A stretch of DNA of 64,000 bases from Prorocentrum cordatum (taxonomy: Eukaryota; Sar; Dinophyceae; Prorocentrales; Prorocentraceae): assembly GCA_963575745.1 (NCBI GenBank), contig CAUYUJ010017915.1, forward strand, positions 1 to 64,000. The letters run 5' to 3'. This document shows, piece by piece, positions 54,122-64,000 of this stretch; position 1 is the stretch's first letter, and each line of letters begins with the position of its first letter. The position numbers were made by a program, and so were the translations under genes. The notes under the pieces are model-generated. The model saw only the letters and a list, made by a program, of their open reading frames with translations. It was not told the origin of the DNA and did no database searches.

Positions 54122-55404
54122 GAACATTATTTATTCTAAAGAATAATTATTGTTGGGCCCCCTGGTGCGCGCCCCCCCTGCGCCGCCTAGGCCGCAGCTA
54201 CATTTTCATCATTTTCGTGAGGAAGCCTCAGAAAAGAGGGTGTGTACAGGATCCGGTTGTTTTGTTGTAATCCGCTTTCCCTTGCAAAAAACAATAGAAA
54301 ATGACATTTCTTGTTCTAATATAATCAAATTTCAAGAATCCCTTGCAAAAAATAAGGTAAAGTGGACATTCGCGCGCGCAAGACGAAATCCTTCCAAAAC
54401 CTTAGTGTTCGCAGCGATTTTAACATAAAAACATCAAAAAACCAATGGTTTTTCAACAAAAAAATGTCAAAATCTCATCCCGCGCGCTCTTGCGGATTCG
54501 TAGGAAACCCAACACTTTTTAAACATTTCTGTCAAACGGGCTTTTGCGAGCAACTTTTTCGAACTTCTGCGACAACGGTTGCGCACCTGCCAGGGCCATC
54601 ATCCCTGTCAAATAATACCATGCGGGACACATTCGTTTTCGGTGGGTGGGCGTGCAAGCGCCGTTCCCGCCCCTCCTCTCTCTTCTCTCCTTTCCTCCTT
54701 GTCCTGCTCCTCCTCCTCCTCCTCCTCCGGCGGGGGGCGTGAGGATCCGGCATCGCTCACAACCATCGGGACAACCATCGGGACAACCATCGGAACAACC
54801 ATCGGGACAACCATCGGGACAATCATCGGGACAGTCATCGGGACAACGATCGGGACAAGCACAACCATCAGGACAACCATCGGGACAATCATCGGGACAA
54901 CGATCGGGACAACCACAACCATCAGGACAACCATCGGGACAACCATCGAGACAACCATCGGGACAACCATATCCTCTCTCTCTTGTGTATTCCCACATCC
55001 CTCAGGAATTTGCCCTAAAGATGTGATCAACTATCTTGTGAGTACGTATCATGTGTATCATGTGTATCATGTACCATATGCATCATATGCAACAGATGTT
55101 CTGTGGAAGGCTTAACAACTTCTGTGGGTTAACAAGGCTTAACAACTTCTGTGGGTGTACGAACGTAGGATTAACAACTTATGTGGGTGTGTACACTATG
55201 CCAGTGTAGTAGCCACGGTCGTCCGCAGGCCACGAAGTGAAGTGTCCGAACGTCATAGGGCGGGAAGCTGGGTGTGGGTGGTGGCGAAGAGTCGTTTGGA
55301 AATTTGGTAGAGCTTGAACCGGCCCCCCCACAAAGTGGGGGTATTGCCCGCCTCCTATGAAAACCCTGGCACTGGTGAGAACACTGAGCGTTCGGTGTAA
55401 AGTG

Positions 55405-55467
<63 letters not shown>

Positions 55468-56369
55468 GAACATTATTACTTCTAAAGAATAATTATTGTT
55501 GGGGCCCCTGGTGCACGGCCCCCTCGCCGCGCCTAGGCCGCAGCCATGTTTTCATCATTTTCGTGAGGAAGTCTCCGGCAAAACGGGTTGGTCCGGATCC
55601 GGTTGTTTTGTTACGGGCGGTTTTCCCTTGCAAAAAATAAGGCAAAGTGGACATTTCTTGTTCTAACATAACCAAACTTCAAGAATCCCTTGCAAAAAAT
55701 AAGGTAAAGTGGACATTCGCGCGCGCAAGACGAAATCCTTCCAAAACCTTAGTGTTCGTAGCGATTTTAACATAAAAACATCAAACAAAAAAAAAACCAA
55801 TGGTTTTTTTTTCAAAAAAAAAAGTGTCAAAATTTCATCCCGCGCGCTCTTGCGGATTTGTAGGAAACCCAACACTTTTTAAACATTTCTGTCAAACGGG
55901 CTTTTGCGAGCAACTTTTTCACGTGCTTCGAACTTCTCCAACAACGGTTGCGCACCTGCCAGGGCCATCATCCCTGTCAAATAATACCATGCGGGACACA
56001 TTCGTTTTTTCTTCGCGCGCGCACGCCGAAATCTTCAAAAACCATTGGGTTTCTTAGGAATTTTAGCACCGCGCAACATAAAATCATACGAATCGCACCG
56101 TAGGTCCTCGAAAAACATCTGTACGAATTTTCAAAATTTCTAGCGTCCAGAAAATGTTACCACAACAAGTCACTGTACCCATGCGCCAGTGTAGTAGCCA
56201 CGGTCGTCCGCAGGCCACGAAGTGAAGTGTCCGAACGTCATAGGGCGGGAAGCTGGGTGTGGGTGGTGGCGAAGAGTCGTTTGGAAATGTGGTAGAGCTT
56301 GAACCGGCCCCCCCACAAAGTGGGGGTATTGGCGGGCGTCGTATGAAAACCCTGGCACTGGTGAGAACG
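54061..56369 (+). repeat. Internal Y-X-Y-X block duplication
   Basis: Block Y (54061-54640 and 55405-56006) starts with GTT repeats, then GAACATTATT..CTAAAGAATAATTATTG, and stays near-identical to GCGGGACACATTCGTTTT. Block X (55200-55382 and 56188-56369) starts CAGTGTAGTAGCCACGGTCG. The Y copies differ by small indels. Confidence 0.9.
54765..54970 (+). repeat. 12-bp minisatellite CATCGGGACAAC
   Basis: About 17 units. One plus frame reads (QPSG)n, another (TIGT)n, and the minus strand reads (CPDG)n. No frame is accepted. Confidence 0.9.
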
Positions 56370-56499
56370 GAGTGTCCCCACGTGCTAGTATTTGTTGTTG
56401 TTGTTGTATTTTTAGGCATGCTTTGGGTTTTTCTTGAGTATGTGTTATTTCTCGTCCAAGATCCGCCTGTAGGGGGACATGCCCGACCTAACCCCAGCC

Positions 56500-57043
56500 C
56501 CTGGGTTCCGCCCGACACGTTTGGCCGCTGAGAAAACACGGGAGAACCCTGGGATACACCCCGAGGGGACCATTTGGACGCACCCCTAATTATGAGGCTG
56601 GGCGCCCCCACCCTCGTATATTCCAAGGTTGGGCCCCAAATTTCTGGTCCATTCGAAAACCTCCTAAAGCTTGGGATAGGGGTCGACATATCCCCTGCTG
56701 GCGGAGCCGAGGCGGCGCCGGGTGAGCGACGCAGAGCAACGGGTTCGACCGTGCCGGCATTCGCGCGTCATGCTCCAGCGCGAGGTCGCGTGCGATCGCT
56801 CTCTTGTCCATGCGGTGCACTACGCTGGCGTGAATTACCTACCCCGCTTTCGCTTCCAGGCAAAACCAAGTCATACCATACGCCTCCTCGTCAAGCGGCC
56901 TGACCAGTACATGCCGTAGTTTGGCATCGCTTGGTATCTCTTGGAAGCGAGGGTGGTCACAAGCGAGGTAGGTTTGTTTGCCCCCTAGCGGCGTGAGGTC
57001 GCTGTGTCACCTTGCGCAAGACCCCCTTCTTTTCGTCGCTCAG
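56500..57043. other. Spacer with weak exon signal
   Basis: At 56735-56862 a plus frame (RVMLQREVACDRSLVHAVHY, AGVNYLPRFRFQ, then a GC donor) is possible. The minus strand is open too. Not called. Confidence 0.3.
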
Positions 57044-57152
57044 GTGACCGTCACGGGCATCCCGCTGCCCAGCGCCATCCTCGACGCCCCGGCCAACGCG
57101 ACTCCGGCCTGCGGCGCCATCCTCGATGCCTCGCGCTCGTCGGACCCCGCAG
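57044..57152 (+). CDS. Exon resembling a PKD/REJ-type domain
   Basis: Acceptor ..cttttcgtcgctcag, then VTVTGIPLPSAILDAPANAT, PACGAILDASRSSDPAG, then a GTGCC donor. The string LDASRSSDP matches the first strand and turn of PKD/REJ domains (..LDAS.S.DP.G..), as found in polycystin-like membrane proteins. The following Y-x-W strand would be in the next exon and is not seen, so this remains a motif-level call. Confidence 0.5.
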
Positions 57153-57488
57153 GTGCCGAGCGGAGGGGATTTACCAGCCTGAAACACGTCCCTGTTCCGA
57201 TGGCTGACATCACCTGATACCGATGCCGATTCTACGGATTCCCTTTGCTTCTGAGGGCGCATCCCTGAGGCTGTCATCGCCTCTGGGCTTGTCAATCTTA
57301 GGGATATCGAAGCACAAACGGCACAACTATAAGCTGTTGACGGGCCTCGCGGATTTCTTGGCTCTGGCGCTGGGGCCCCCCGGCGGCGCCTCCCGCGCTG
57401 GCCCTCCAGCTCAGGTCCAAGACCGCCGCGCGGAGCGTCAAGAGTTCATGCTCATGCCGCTTTATGTTCCTCTGTGGGCTTGTTCAGG
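57153..57488. other. Spacer, probable intron
   Basis: No clear exon. 57330-57480 has a weak open frame. Confidence 0.3.
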
Positions 57489-57493
57489 GTTAG

Positions 57494-57656
57494 TCAGGAG
57501 GGAAAGAAACACACAGACACAATTAATCGCCGATTCCTTAGAAAATATGGGAAAATATGGGAAGTGAGGGGGAAGACAGAAACCCAGAAAATATGCGAAA
57601 ATATGAGGAATAGTTTTATTTGTGTGTATTTATTTGTGTGTCCTGGGGCCCCTTCA
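57494..57656 (+). mobile_element. Family E element, copy 3, 5-bp target duplication
   Basis: GTTAG at 57489-57493 and 57657-57661. Ends TCAGGAGGGAAAG.. and ..GGGGCCCCTTCA. 163 bp, close to the 164 bp of the 2818 copy. Confidence 0.8.
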
Positions 57657-57676
57657 GTTAGGGGTGAGCTCGGCTG

Positions 57677-58209
57677 GTGAGGGATGGGGCGCGCGCGGCC
57701 CTCAGGGGCGCGCCCCGAGCGCGCCTGACCCCGCCAGCGGCTGCTCAGCGCTTTGCTGTCAAGCAGCGTCAGCGAACGAGTCCTGTGAAGGCCTTGCGGC
57801 CGGTGCCGCCGACCCAGAAGGACGACGACGTCGACCACGACGACGACGACGACGACGACAACGACGACGACCACGACGACGGCGATGACGACGACGAGCT
57901 GATGACCCTGCCACAGGCTCGGGACATGGGGCGGGCGGTGGAGGGAGGGAGGGAGGAGGAGGCGGAGGAGGAGGCGGAGGAGGGGGCACAAGTAGCTGTG
58001 CATGGAACACGGCCGATCCTGTCGAGCATGGACCCCCCCCTCTCTCCAGGCCTGCCGGTGCCTCCTCGGGTCGCTCACCCCCGGGTGCTCTGCAGCGCCC
58101 GAGCGCAGCGGCGAGCGACCGCCTCGTGGCCCGCCCTGGCCCTGCGCGCCCGTGACAGCGTTGCCGCGCGGGGCCGTCGATCATTGCACGTGGCGCCGCC
58201 TCTGCTCAG
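57677..58209 (+). CDS. Low-complexity acidic ORF
   Basis: Open frame with an Asp-rich stretch (GAC repeats at 57822-57896) flanked by QRTSPVKALRPVPPTQK and ELMTLPQARDMGRAVEGG. It runs into family D. Could be a real exon with a triplet expansion, or chance. Confidence 0.25.
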
Positions 58210-58447
58210 GCAGCGGCGACGCGTCCTGGCACGCCTATAGGCCCACCAGAGAATGTGCTGAGAACCTCGTGTGGTCTGCACGAGATGCTCTTAGAACCTA
58301 GAACATTTCTGGCCGACGCCGTCTTGTTTTGACGCATCGGGCTTATGTTTTAAGAACATGTGTTAATTATCTTATTAGAATGTTTTCGGGTTCGAAGAAC
58401 ATTTCGTGGTAGGCCCATAGGAGTGCCGGGACGGTCGGTCCCTGCTC
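58210..58447 (+). mobile_element. Family D element, reference copy
   Basis: Left GCAGCGGCGACGCGTCCTGG, CACGCCTATAGGCCCACCAG; right ..GAACATTTCGTGGTAGGCCC, ATAGGAGTGCCGGGACGGTC, GGTCCCTGCTC. The ends pair imperfectly over about 55 bp. 238 bp and uninterrupted. Confidence 0.8.
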
Positions 58448-59279
58448 AATTTCCCGCGGCGGTTTCCGAATTCTTCGTTTCCTTATGTGGCGTGCATTTC
58501 TTGGGCCGTCTCCTGTGGCCTTCCAGGGTGCCCTGGAGGCCTGAGGAGAACCCCAGAGAAAAGTCCCCAAGAGGGCATCCGCGATATCGTGCCGAGGCGC
58601 ACTTGTGTGATACGTACTGTCGTGGGCCCTTCCCAGGCAGGGCCCCTCTCGGGGGGCCTGAGGGCTTTCTGGGGGTCGAAAGGATGCCATGAGTGGCGCG
58701 TAGAGAGCGCGAAGAGATCCCCGAGAGGACCTCGAGATGCCCGCCCAAAGAGAGGGTCACTGGTGCATAAACTTGGTGCCTCCTTTCTGGGCCCTCTGGG
58801 AGCCTTCTTGGGACTCTCCTGGAACCTCTCGCGGCTGTCTTTGGGCGTTCAGGGGGCTTCCCAGGGCCCTCTCGGGGGCTTGCCTTGGGCTTCTTGGTGC
58901 TCCCTTGAGATTCTTACGGTTTCTCACAGGGGCAAGTGTACGCGACCCGTCGTGTTCCTTCTGCGGGAGGCGAGGTGGTCGAAGGAACGGATTTTGCTGG
59001 GCGACCAGGGGGCTGTGGCGGCAGATCCTTCTTGACGGTTGGGGGCGTCAGCGTCTGGTGCCGCAGAGTTTGCGAAGGAAGAGGAACAAAGGGAGGAGGG
59101 AGGGTACATGTGAGAAAGGAAGGGGGGTCAGGTAGGACCAGGGCCGAGGAGGAAGATGGTCGCGAGGAGGGAGGACCGAGAACGGAAGAGGAAGAGGATG
59201 GGGGAAGCACGAGGACGCCATGGAAGAATGTGTGCAGGACGAGGACGGACCAGGGGCAAGGAACAAGAAGGGTGGGGGA
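58448..59279. other. Spacer with CTCTCGGGGGxCT repeats
   Basis: Irregular GGGCCCTCTCGGGGGC motifs (58630-58890). No exon accepted. Confidence 0.35.
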
Positions 59280-59450
59280 TGAAGAGCAGGATGAGGATGA
59301 GGAGGAGGAATGGGAGGAGGAGGGGGAGGAGGAGCTCGACGAGAACCATGGGCAGGATACGCCACAGAGAGAAGGAGCAGGACGTGCAGGAGAGGAGGAG
59401 GAGGTGGAGGAGGAGGAGGAGGAGGAGGAGGAGGAGGAGGGAGGAGCGAA
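59280..59450 (+). repeat. (GGA)n tract
   Basis: Two purine blocks, the longer at 59397-59445. Confidence 0.85.
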
Positions 59451-59572
59451 CCCTCCCGGGAGGCCTGTCCAGGCTGTGGGGTCTGCCGCGTTCTGCCGGG
59501 CACGTCGAGCAGAGCTGTTACCAATTGCGTCGGGCTGGAGTATCTCATTCAAGGGCATAACAACAAAAACAT

Positions 59573-59720
59573 CCCTACCCTGGTTTACGAGGCGCTATGC
59601 GCTGAAACTCTTGTGGGCTGACAGGGTAAACCCTGCGTGATGTGCGGCGTCCTGGCGTCCTCTAGGCTTTGGGGGTTCCCGGGAGGTTTACAGACCACGC
59701 ACTTGTAACCCAGGGTAGGG
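59573..59720 (+). mobile_element. Family F element
   Basis: CCCTACCCTGGTTTAC and GTAACCCAGGGTAGGG are inverted ends. 148 bp. The interior GGCTGACAGGGTAAACCCTG matches 45730. It lies 48 bp upstream of a terminal exon, so probably within an intron. Confidence 0.75.
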
Positions 59721-59768
59721 CCGTTGTTTCATCTCTCAACTCATGGAGAATGTTTGTATTGTGCTCAG

Positions 59769-59977
59769 GGTTTCAGGCTGCCGCCACGCCAGGGAAAAGA
59801 AGCACGATCGAGTTTTACGCGGACAGCGTAGCATTTTCGATTCAAGAGCACCCTCTCGTAACCGAGCTCGCACGCATTGGGCGGCGGCGGCGGGGGCCCA
59901 AGGAGGCCGAAGAGCGGGACTGCGTGTGCGAATCTGTTCGCGGCGCGCACAGATCGGTGCTTCTGGAACTCTTTTAG
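59769..59977 (+). CDS. Terminal exon, unknown protein
   Basis: Acceptor ..tttgtattgtgctcag (ends 59768). The frame reads FQAAATPGKRSTIEFYADSV, AFSIQEHPLVTELARIGRRR, RGPKEAEERDCVCESVRGAH, RSVLLELF and stops at TAG 59975. Composition is that of an ordinary globular protein. Preceding exons are not found. Confidence 0.55.
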
Positions 59978-60300
59978 GGGTTGGTGGTCTCCAGGACCGC
60001 CTCCACCTGGACGGTCTGGGCCCTGTCTCGCTGGACGGCGCCTCGTGTCTACACCCTCCCACGATTGGCTCCAGCCTAGGCGTCTGTCTCGTCTGCAGGG
60101 GTTACTTCGACTAGACGTGAGAGCGACCCTTCGCCGGAGTGACCTTCGGTGCGCGCTCGCTGGGGTCCCCCGATCGCCGCGCTCGTTGCGATATTGGCGT
60201 CTTGCGCGCTCGTGTTCTGCCTCCTCGCGCCCCCCACAAACAGGCCGCGCACCAAAGGCCACTCTCACCCAGAGGTCACTCTGACGTGCAGCCGGTGTCG

Positions 60301-60532
60301 ATGCTTCGTGCCGCTCCAGGTCTGCGTCGTGTGCAGGGCCGTCTCGACGGGGCCGCTCCGCCGGCCGACGTCGGGGACGTTCGGGCATGCTTTCCACCCC
60401 TGCCGGGTTCTCTGCCCCCGCCCACCGGCGAGCTGCCAGGGCCCTGCTGGCCGCGGGGCCCGCGGAGGTCGGAGAGCATTGGGTTTTTGCGTGAGACGGG
60501 GAGGAGAGAGTCGGGTATGGCCAGGACCCCAG
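60301..60532 (+). CDS. Possible exon ending at a GTAAGT donor
   Basis: ATG at 60301. MLRAAPGLRRVQGRLDGAAP.. RRSESIGFLRETGRRESGMA, then CCCAG|GTAAGT (60533). The donor is good; the protein is GC-biased. Confidence 0.3.
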
Positions 60533-61580
60533 GTAAGTGGACCCGGTTAGTGGTTAGGGCCCCGGAGCCCCTGAATTGGCCAGAATCACTCAACCAGGTT
60601 TGCCGTAGCTGGTGTTTTTTCGGGTTACGGCAGTTCCGGTTAGCCGAACGGGGCGGGGGGGGGGGTCCCCCAGTACACATCACTAAACCAGGTCCCCCTA
60701 AGCCCGGTTCTGCCAACGCCCGAGAGAGAGAGAGAGAGGAGCAGGTGGGGGAACGCGTGGGAGAAATACTAGTACACGGCAGCAGCGTTGGAGGTGGTTC
60801 GGCCATGGGATTTTTGATTCGGGCCAGACGTCGAGGTGCGAGAAAAGGCCAAACCTGCATGCAGGCCAGAGGGTTTGTTCTCGTTTGTTTGTCCCTCTTG
60901 CCCGTTATCCTGCTCCCCGTCGATGTCGTGCCCCTGGCTATCTCTCCCTCTCTGCCCCCCCGCGCGCGGGTCTTTTGTCGTTCCTCTCGCTCCCCATGCG
61001 GTCGCCCTCGCGAGCGCCCCCCTCCCCATTTTTCCAGGCCGCGCAGACAAGGCAAACCGCCCCTCGGCGAGGTCGCACTCCGAGGGCCGTTTCCGGGCCG
61101 TTGGGTCAGGCGCTCGCGCTGCGCAATGCTGCGCGTCCCCCAGTGGAGCGCGCTTTTCGGTCCACTCGGCGGCGCCGCGAAGTAAACAGCGTTCCATTTT
61201 GAGGCGCGAACGTGCGAAACGAATCGTTTCTGCATCGTCCCTCGCGCGCGCAGTGCCCCGAGAACTGGCGCCGCTTCCTCGGGCAGTGCCCTTCCATGCA
61301 ATACGGTTTCCCCCCGCTCGCAGAGCGACCGACCATATCGTTAGCCCCCCTTGCATCGGGCAACGCGTCGGGCAACCTGCGTCCATGTAGGCGCATCCCG
61401 GGCAACCCTCGGGTCAGCTGGGATCTTCCTGTTGTATACAGAAGGTGCTCTGTGCTGCTCCCTACTCAAGGCCTGCGCTTCGCGTGCAGGAGGAGGCTTC
61501 CGAGGCGCACGTGCACAAGAGCAGTTGGCGGCGTTTGAGCCGCTAACCTCGCGCGAGGCTCAGTCGGAGGAGAAGCATGC
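60533..61580. other. Spacer, no firm gene
   Basis: Contains a G11 run (60651-60664) and GA repeats (60723-60738). Several ORFs on both strands are unconvincing. Confidence 0.35.
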
Positions 61581-61661
61581 ATCGATGCCGCTACCCTGGA
61601 TTCGTTTTAAGTTCAGTCCAGAACGCATCCTTTCAGAGGTCTGGGGAGTAGCGGAATGGGT
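61581..61661 (+). mobile_element. Family G element, diverged copy
   Basis: CGATGCCGCTACCCTGGATTCG.. GGTCTGGGGAGTAGCGGAAT, inverted ends as at 41071. Confidence 0.6.
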
Positions 61662-61959
61662 CCTTCTGTCCCCCCACTAAGTACGCGGTACGGGCCAACA
61701 GTGTGGACATGACAAGCGTAATAAGGCACGAGTGCGTCACAACGTTTGTTGTCAGACCAGGCTTCCAGCACTTACAGTGGCTGGAGCAGGAGCAAGGAGG
61801 CTGCTGAGGGGCTAGAAGTGAGGAAGGGAAGTGGGAAAGTCTTCGGAAGAGAGGCGGCGAAGGAAGTGTGGGAGGAGGAGAAGGGGCATGAGGAGCGGGG
61901 GAGGGTTGGGGGTGGAAGGGGAGCATGGGGCGGAGGATGACGAGGAGGAGTGGTGATAA

Positions 61960-62427
61960 CATGGAAATATGGAGGGGGATGAGGAGGATGAGGAACATGA
62001 GGAACACGAGGAGGAGCAAGAGGAGGGGGAGGAGGAAGAAAGGACCAGGGAGGGTGAAGTTGGGAGGGGCATGATGCTTAAACTGATGATGATGACGATG
62101 CTGATGATGATGATGCTGCTGATGATGCTGATGCTGCGTCTGCTGATGAGGATGCTGCTGCTGATGTAGATGAGAATGCTGCTGATGATGATGAGGATGG
62201 TGGTGCTGATGATGGTTGAGGTGGTGATGGTAGTGGTGCTGAGGATATCTTGATGATTGGGATGCTGATTAATACACGCACTCAACTGATCACTGTGATG
62301 AGTATGACGGTGATGATCTTGATGTTGGTGATGGTGGTGACAATGGTGATAAGGACGATGACGACGATTCAGACGCCGTCGACGACGACGCGACGAGGAC
62401 GATGATGACGATGATGATGATGATGAT

Positions 62428-62475
<48 letters not shown>

Positions 62476-62570
62476 GGTGGTGATGATGATGATGATGATG
62501 AGTATCGTGATCAGTATTACTGTACGTGTGATGATGATCATGATGGTGATGTTGGTGACGATGATGCAGG
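61960..62570 (+). repeat. GGA/GAT mixed tract
   Basis: GA-rich to 62070, then GAT with CTG and GGT variants. A 20-bp GGT run lies near 62460. Confidence 0.85.
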
Positions 62571-62574
62571 CGGA

Positions 62575-62720
62575 GGAATTGGAGGAGGAGGAGGAGGAGG
62601 AGGATTCGGAGGATTCGGAGGAGGAGGATTCGGAGGATTCGGAGGAGGAGGAGGAGGAGGATGAGGAGGATTAGGCGGATTAGGAGGAGGAGGAGGATTA
62701 GGAGGAGGAGGAGGAGAAGG

Positions 62721-62768
<48 letters not shown>

Positions 62769-62790
62769 GGGAAGAGGAGGAGGAGGAGGC
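62575..62790 (+). repeat. (GGA)n with GGATTC and GGAGCA units
   Basis: GGAGGATTC units at 62600-62640 and GGAGCA units at 62722-62765. Confidence 0.9.
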
Positions 62791-62859
62791 CCACGACCTG
62801 TGTGGGGTGCCTACTGGACGCGCGTGGCTACTGCCCCAGACAGGCGCCTCTCTGTCCTT

Positions 62860-62975
62860 TGCCTGGAGATGTGCCTCGGCGTCGACTGGCGCGTCGCCGG
62901 CAGATGGCGACGTCGACATCTGCGACCAGCTAGCGTCGGAGACTCTCGACTCCGTTCTGCAGATCCCGGGAGGCC
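62860..62975 (+). CDS. Possible exon between GGA tracts
   Basis: A plus frame reads ASPADGDVDICDQLASETLD, SVLQIPG. Short and acidic. Support is the protein-like composition only. Confidence 0.25.
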
Positions 62976-62999
62976 AGCCGCGGGGGGGGCACGGGCGGG

Positions 63000-63215
63000 G
63001 CGAGATCAGGAAGAGGAGGGGGATGGGGAGGGGGAGGAGGAGGAGGGGGAGAGGAGGGGGAGGGGGAGGGGGAGGGGGAGGGGGAGGGGGAGGAAGAGGA
63101 GGAGGAGGAGGAGGAGGAGGAGGAGGAGGAGGAGGAGGAGGTGGAGGAGGAGGAGGGGGGGGAGGAGGAGGAGGAGGAGGAGGGGGAGGAAAGGGGAGGA
63201 GGGGAGGAGAGGCGG
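63000..63215 (+). repeat. (GGA/GGGGGA)n tract
   Basis: GAGGGG units then GGA units. Confidence 0.95.
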
Positions 63216-63299
63216 ACTAGGGTAAACTTGGCACGCGTCACTAGTGCTGCTGCGCACTCTCCAGTCGCAAGGACCCCTCAAACATACACGTGCACATGC

Positions 63300-63472
63300 A
63301 CAGTCAACCCGCATCGCACGGATGGGCAACCTTTCCAAGGGTACCCTTGCATCCTTGCCTCCTCGGTCTATCCTTGGCCACTTTCGTTGGCCGCGCCCCG
63401 CTCGAGAAGCTTCGAAGTGGGCGTCCGAGGCCCTTGCATCTTCATCGCGCGTCCTTGCTGTACGGGTTGACT
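63300..63472. mobile_element. Possible short-TIR element
   Basis: ACAGTCAACCCG (63300) and CGGGTTGACTGT (to 63472) are exact 12-bp inverted ends. Single copy, no target duplication recognised. Confidence 0.4.
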
Positions 63473-63742
63473 GTCTTCCTTTCCGCGGGGAAAGGCGCCC
63501 GTCTGGAACTGTGACCACTCAGTGGCCATAGCACAGGTCCAGGACCCGGGAAAGATGGACGTGTCTCCGCCCGACCAGTCTGCATACTATACCCGGAAGC
63601 CCCGGGGAGCAGGCGAGGGTCCTAGTCGTGGGTCTGGTATGCAAAGTTCCCTCCCTGGGTCGCGTTTTTTGCATGCTGAAAGTGGCCCCGGGCGGTGGAA
63701 TCTGATTGCGTCGGGGAGGGCGTGGTATACAAAACATCTTGA

Positions 63743-63928
63743 GGAGCGTCTGAACGGGAAATTTCCATGGGATGGCTGAAGTTGTGTCGGGATCTTAGGG
63801 GTTTCACAACGCAGATCGATGATCACACAAAGACCGTCAAGGCTCTGCAAATGACTGTACAGACAAACAGTGCGCATGCCATGTCTGTAGCTGCTGGGTA
63901 TTTTCAGGCGGATGTTCACAGCGCCTAG
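63743..63928 (+). CDS. Small reading frame or terminal exon
   Basis: Open from 63743. ATG at 63767 gives 53 codons: MGWLKLCRDLRGFTTQIDDH, TKTVKALQMTVQTNSAHAMS, VAAGYFQADVHSA, TAG at 63926. Heptad-like spacing in the middle suggests a short helix. An overlapping frame upstream (..GRAWYTKHLEERLNGKFPW) ends at 63779. A 1-bp shift would join them, so a frameshifted gene is possible. Confidence 0.35.
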   Translation, partial: GASEREISMGWLKLCRDLRGFTTQIDDHTKTVKALQMTVQTNSAHAMSVAAGYFQADVHSA

Positions 63929-64000
63929 GCAAGAGCGGTATATCTGTGTGCATGTCTAAGCACTACTCGCACACATCGGTTTGGGGCGGGGCCTGATTTT

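Larger units (their letters stand above)
54001..56491 (+). mobile_element. Large family B element, 2.49 kb, exact 8-bp target duplication
   Basis: Left TGAAGCCGGGCGTGTCCC TGTACAGGA, right ATCCGCCTGTAGGGGGACAT and GCCCGACCTAA. CCCCAGCC is exact on both sides (53993-54000 and 56492-56499). The interior holds duplicated blocks, GTT tracts and a CATCGGGACAAC minisatellite. No transposase-like ORF is present. Confidence 0.8.

Overview
The window looks like nuclear DNA of a dinoflagellate, probably from a large, repeat-rich genome. The genus cannot be fixed from sequence alone. The evidence is a 19/21 match to the dinoflagellate mRNA spliced leader embedded in the DNA at 24754-24774, small exons with GT-AG and apparent GC-AG or GA-AG splice sites, GC-rich exons, two Ser/Thr-rich exons, and very long triplet tracts (GAT, GGA, TCC). 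I saw no rRNA, tRNA, CRISPR array or bacterial operon. All gene models are read by eye, and most are single exons or exon pairs.

Layout. 0-3 kb: a three-exon gene (1763-2708) coding a small Cys-Cys-headed protein, with fold-back DNA in both introns. 3-9.4 kb: nested inverted-repeat elements, a GAT tract, a 90-bp satellite and a minus-strand reading frame interrupted by a 182-bp element. 9.7-11 kb and 18.9-20.3 kb: Ser/Thr-rich exons. 11.4-15 kb: low-copy repeats and a 2.1-kb satellite. 15.8-24.1 kb: minus-strand exon candidates (15.8-16.4, 22.0-22.9) and a plus-strand two-exon segment (23.6-24.1). 24.7-28 kb: a spliced-leader-marked retrocopy and two retroelement-like protein fragments. 29.3-30.4 kb: a multi-exon plus-strand gene. 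30.5-32.2 kb: a long GGCC-rich minisatellite. 34.6-36.3 kb: an exon with a strong acceptor, nested elements and a two-exon gene. 37-50 kb: mostly tracts, satellites and elements with scattered exons. 51-52.2 kb: a decayed zinc-finger/coiled-coil pseudogene. 54.0-56.5 kb: a 2.49-kb inverted-repeat element bounded by an exact 8-bp duplication. 57-64 kb: an exon resembling a PKD/REJ-type domain, a terminal exon, more elements and a small reading frame at the edge.

The main structure is a population of short non-autonomous inverted-repeat elements. I call them families A-G plus singletons. A: TA-flanked, about 170 bp, 4 copies. B: 8-bp target duplications, ends TTAAGTCGGGCGTG, 5 copies of 153-2491 bp. 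C: TA-flanked, ends CAGTCGGGGCGCTGA, 3 copies. D: inverted ends of about 55 bp, 5 copies, two of them split by family B. E: 5-bp duplications, 3 copies. F: ends CCCTACCCTGG, 2 copies. G: ends CCGATACCGCTAC, 3-4 copies. Several sit in or next to coding sequence. Two introns are flanked by short direct repeats, as expected for introner-type intron gain. Family names here are local labels, not database names.
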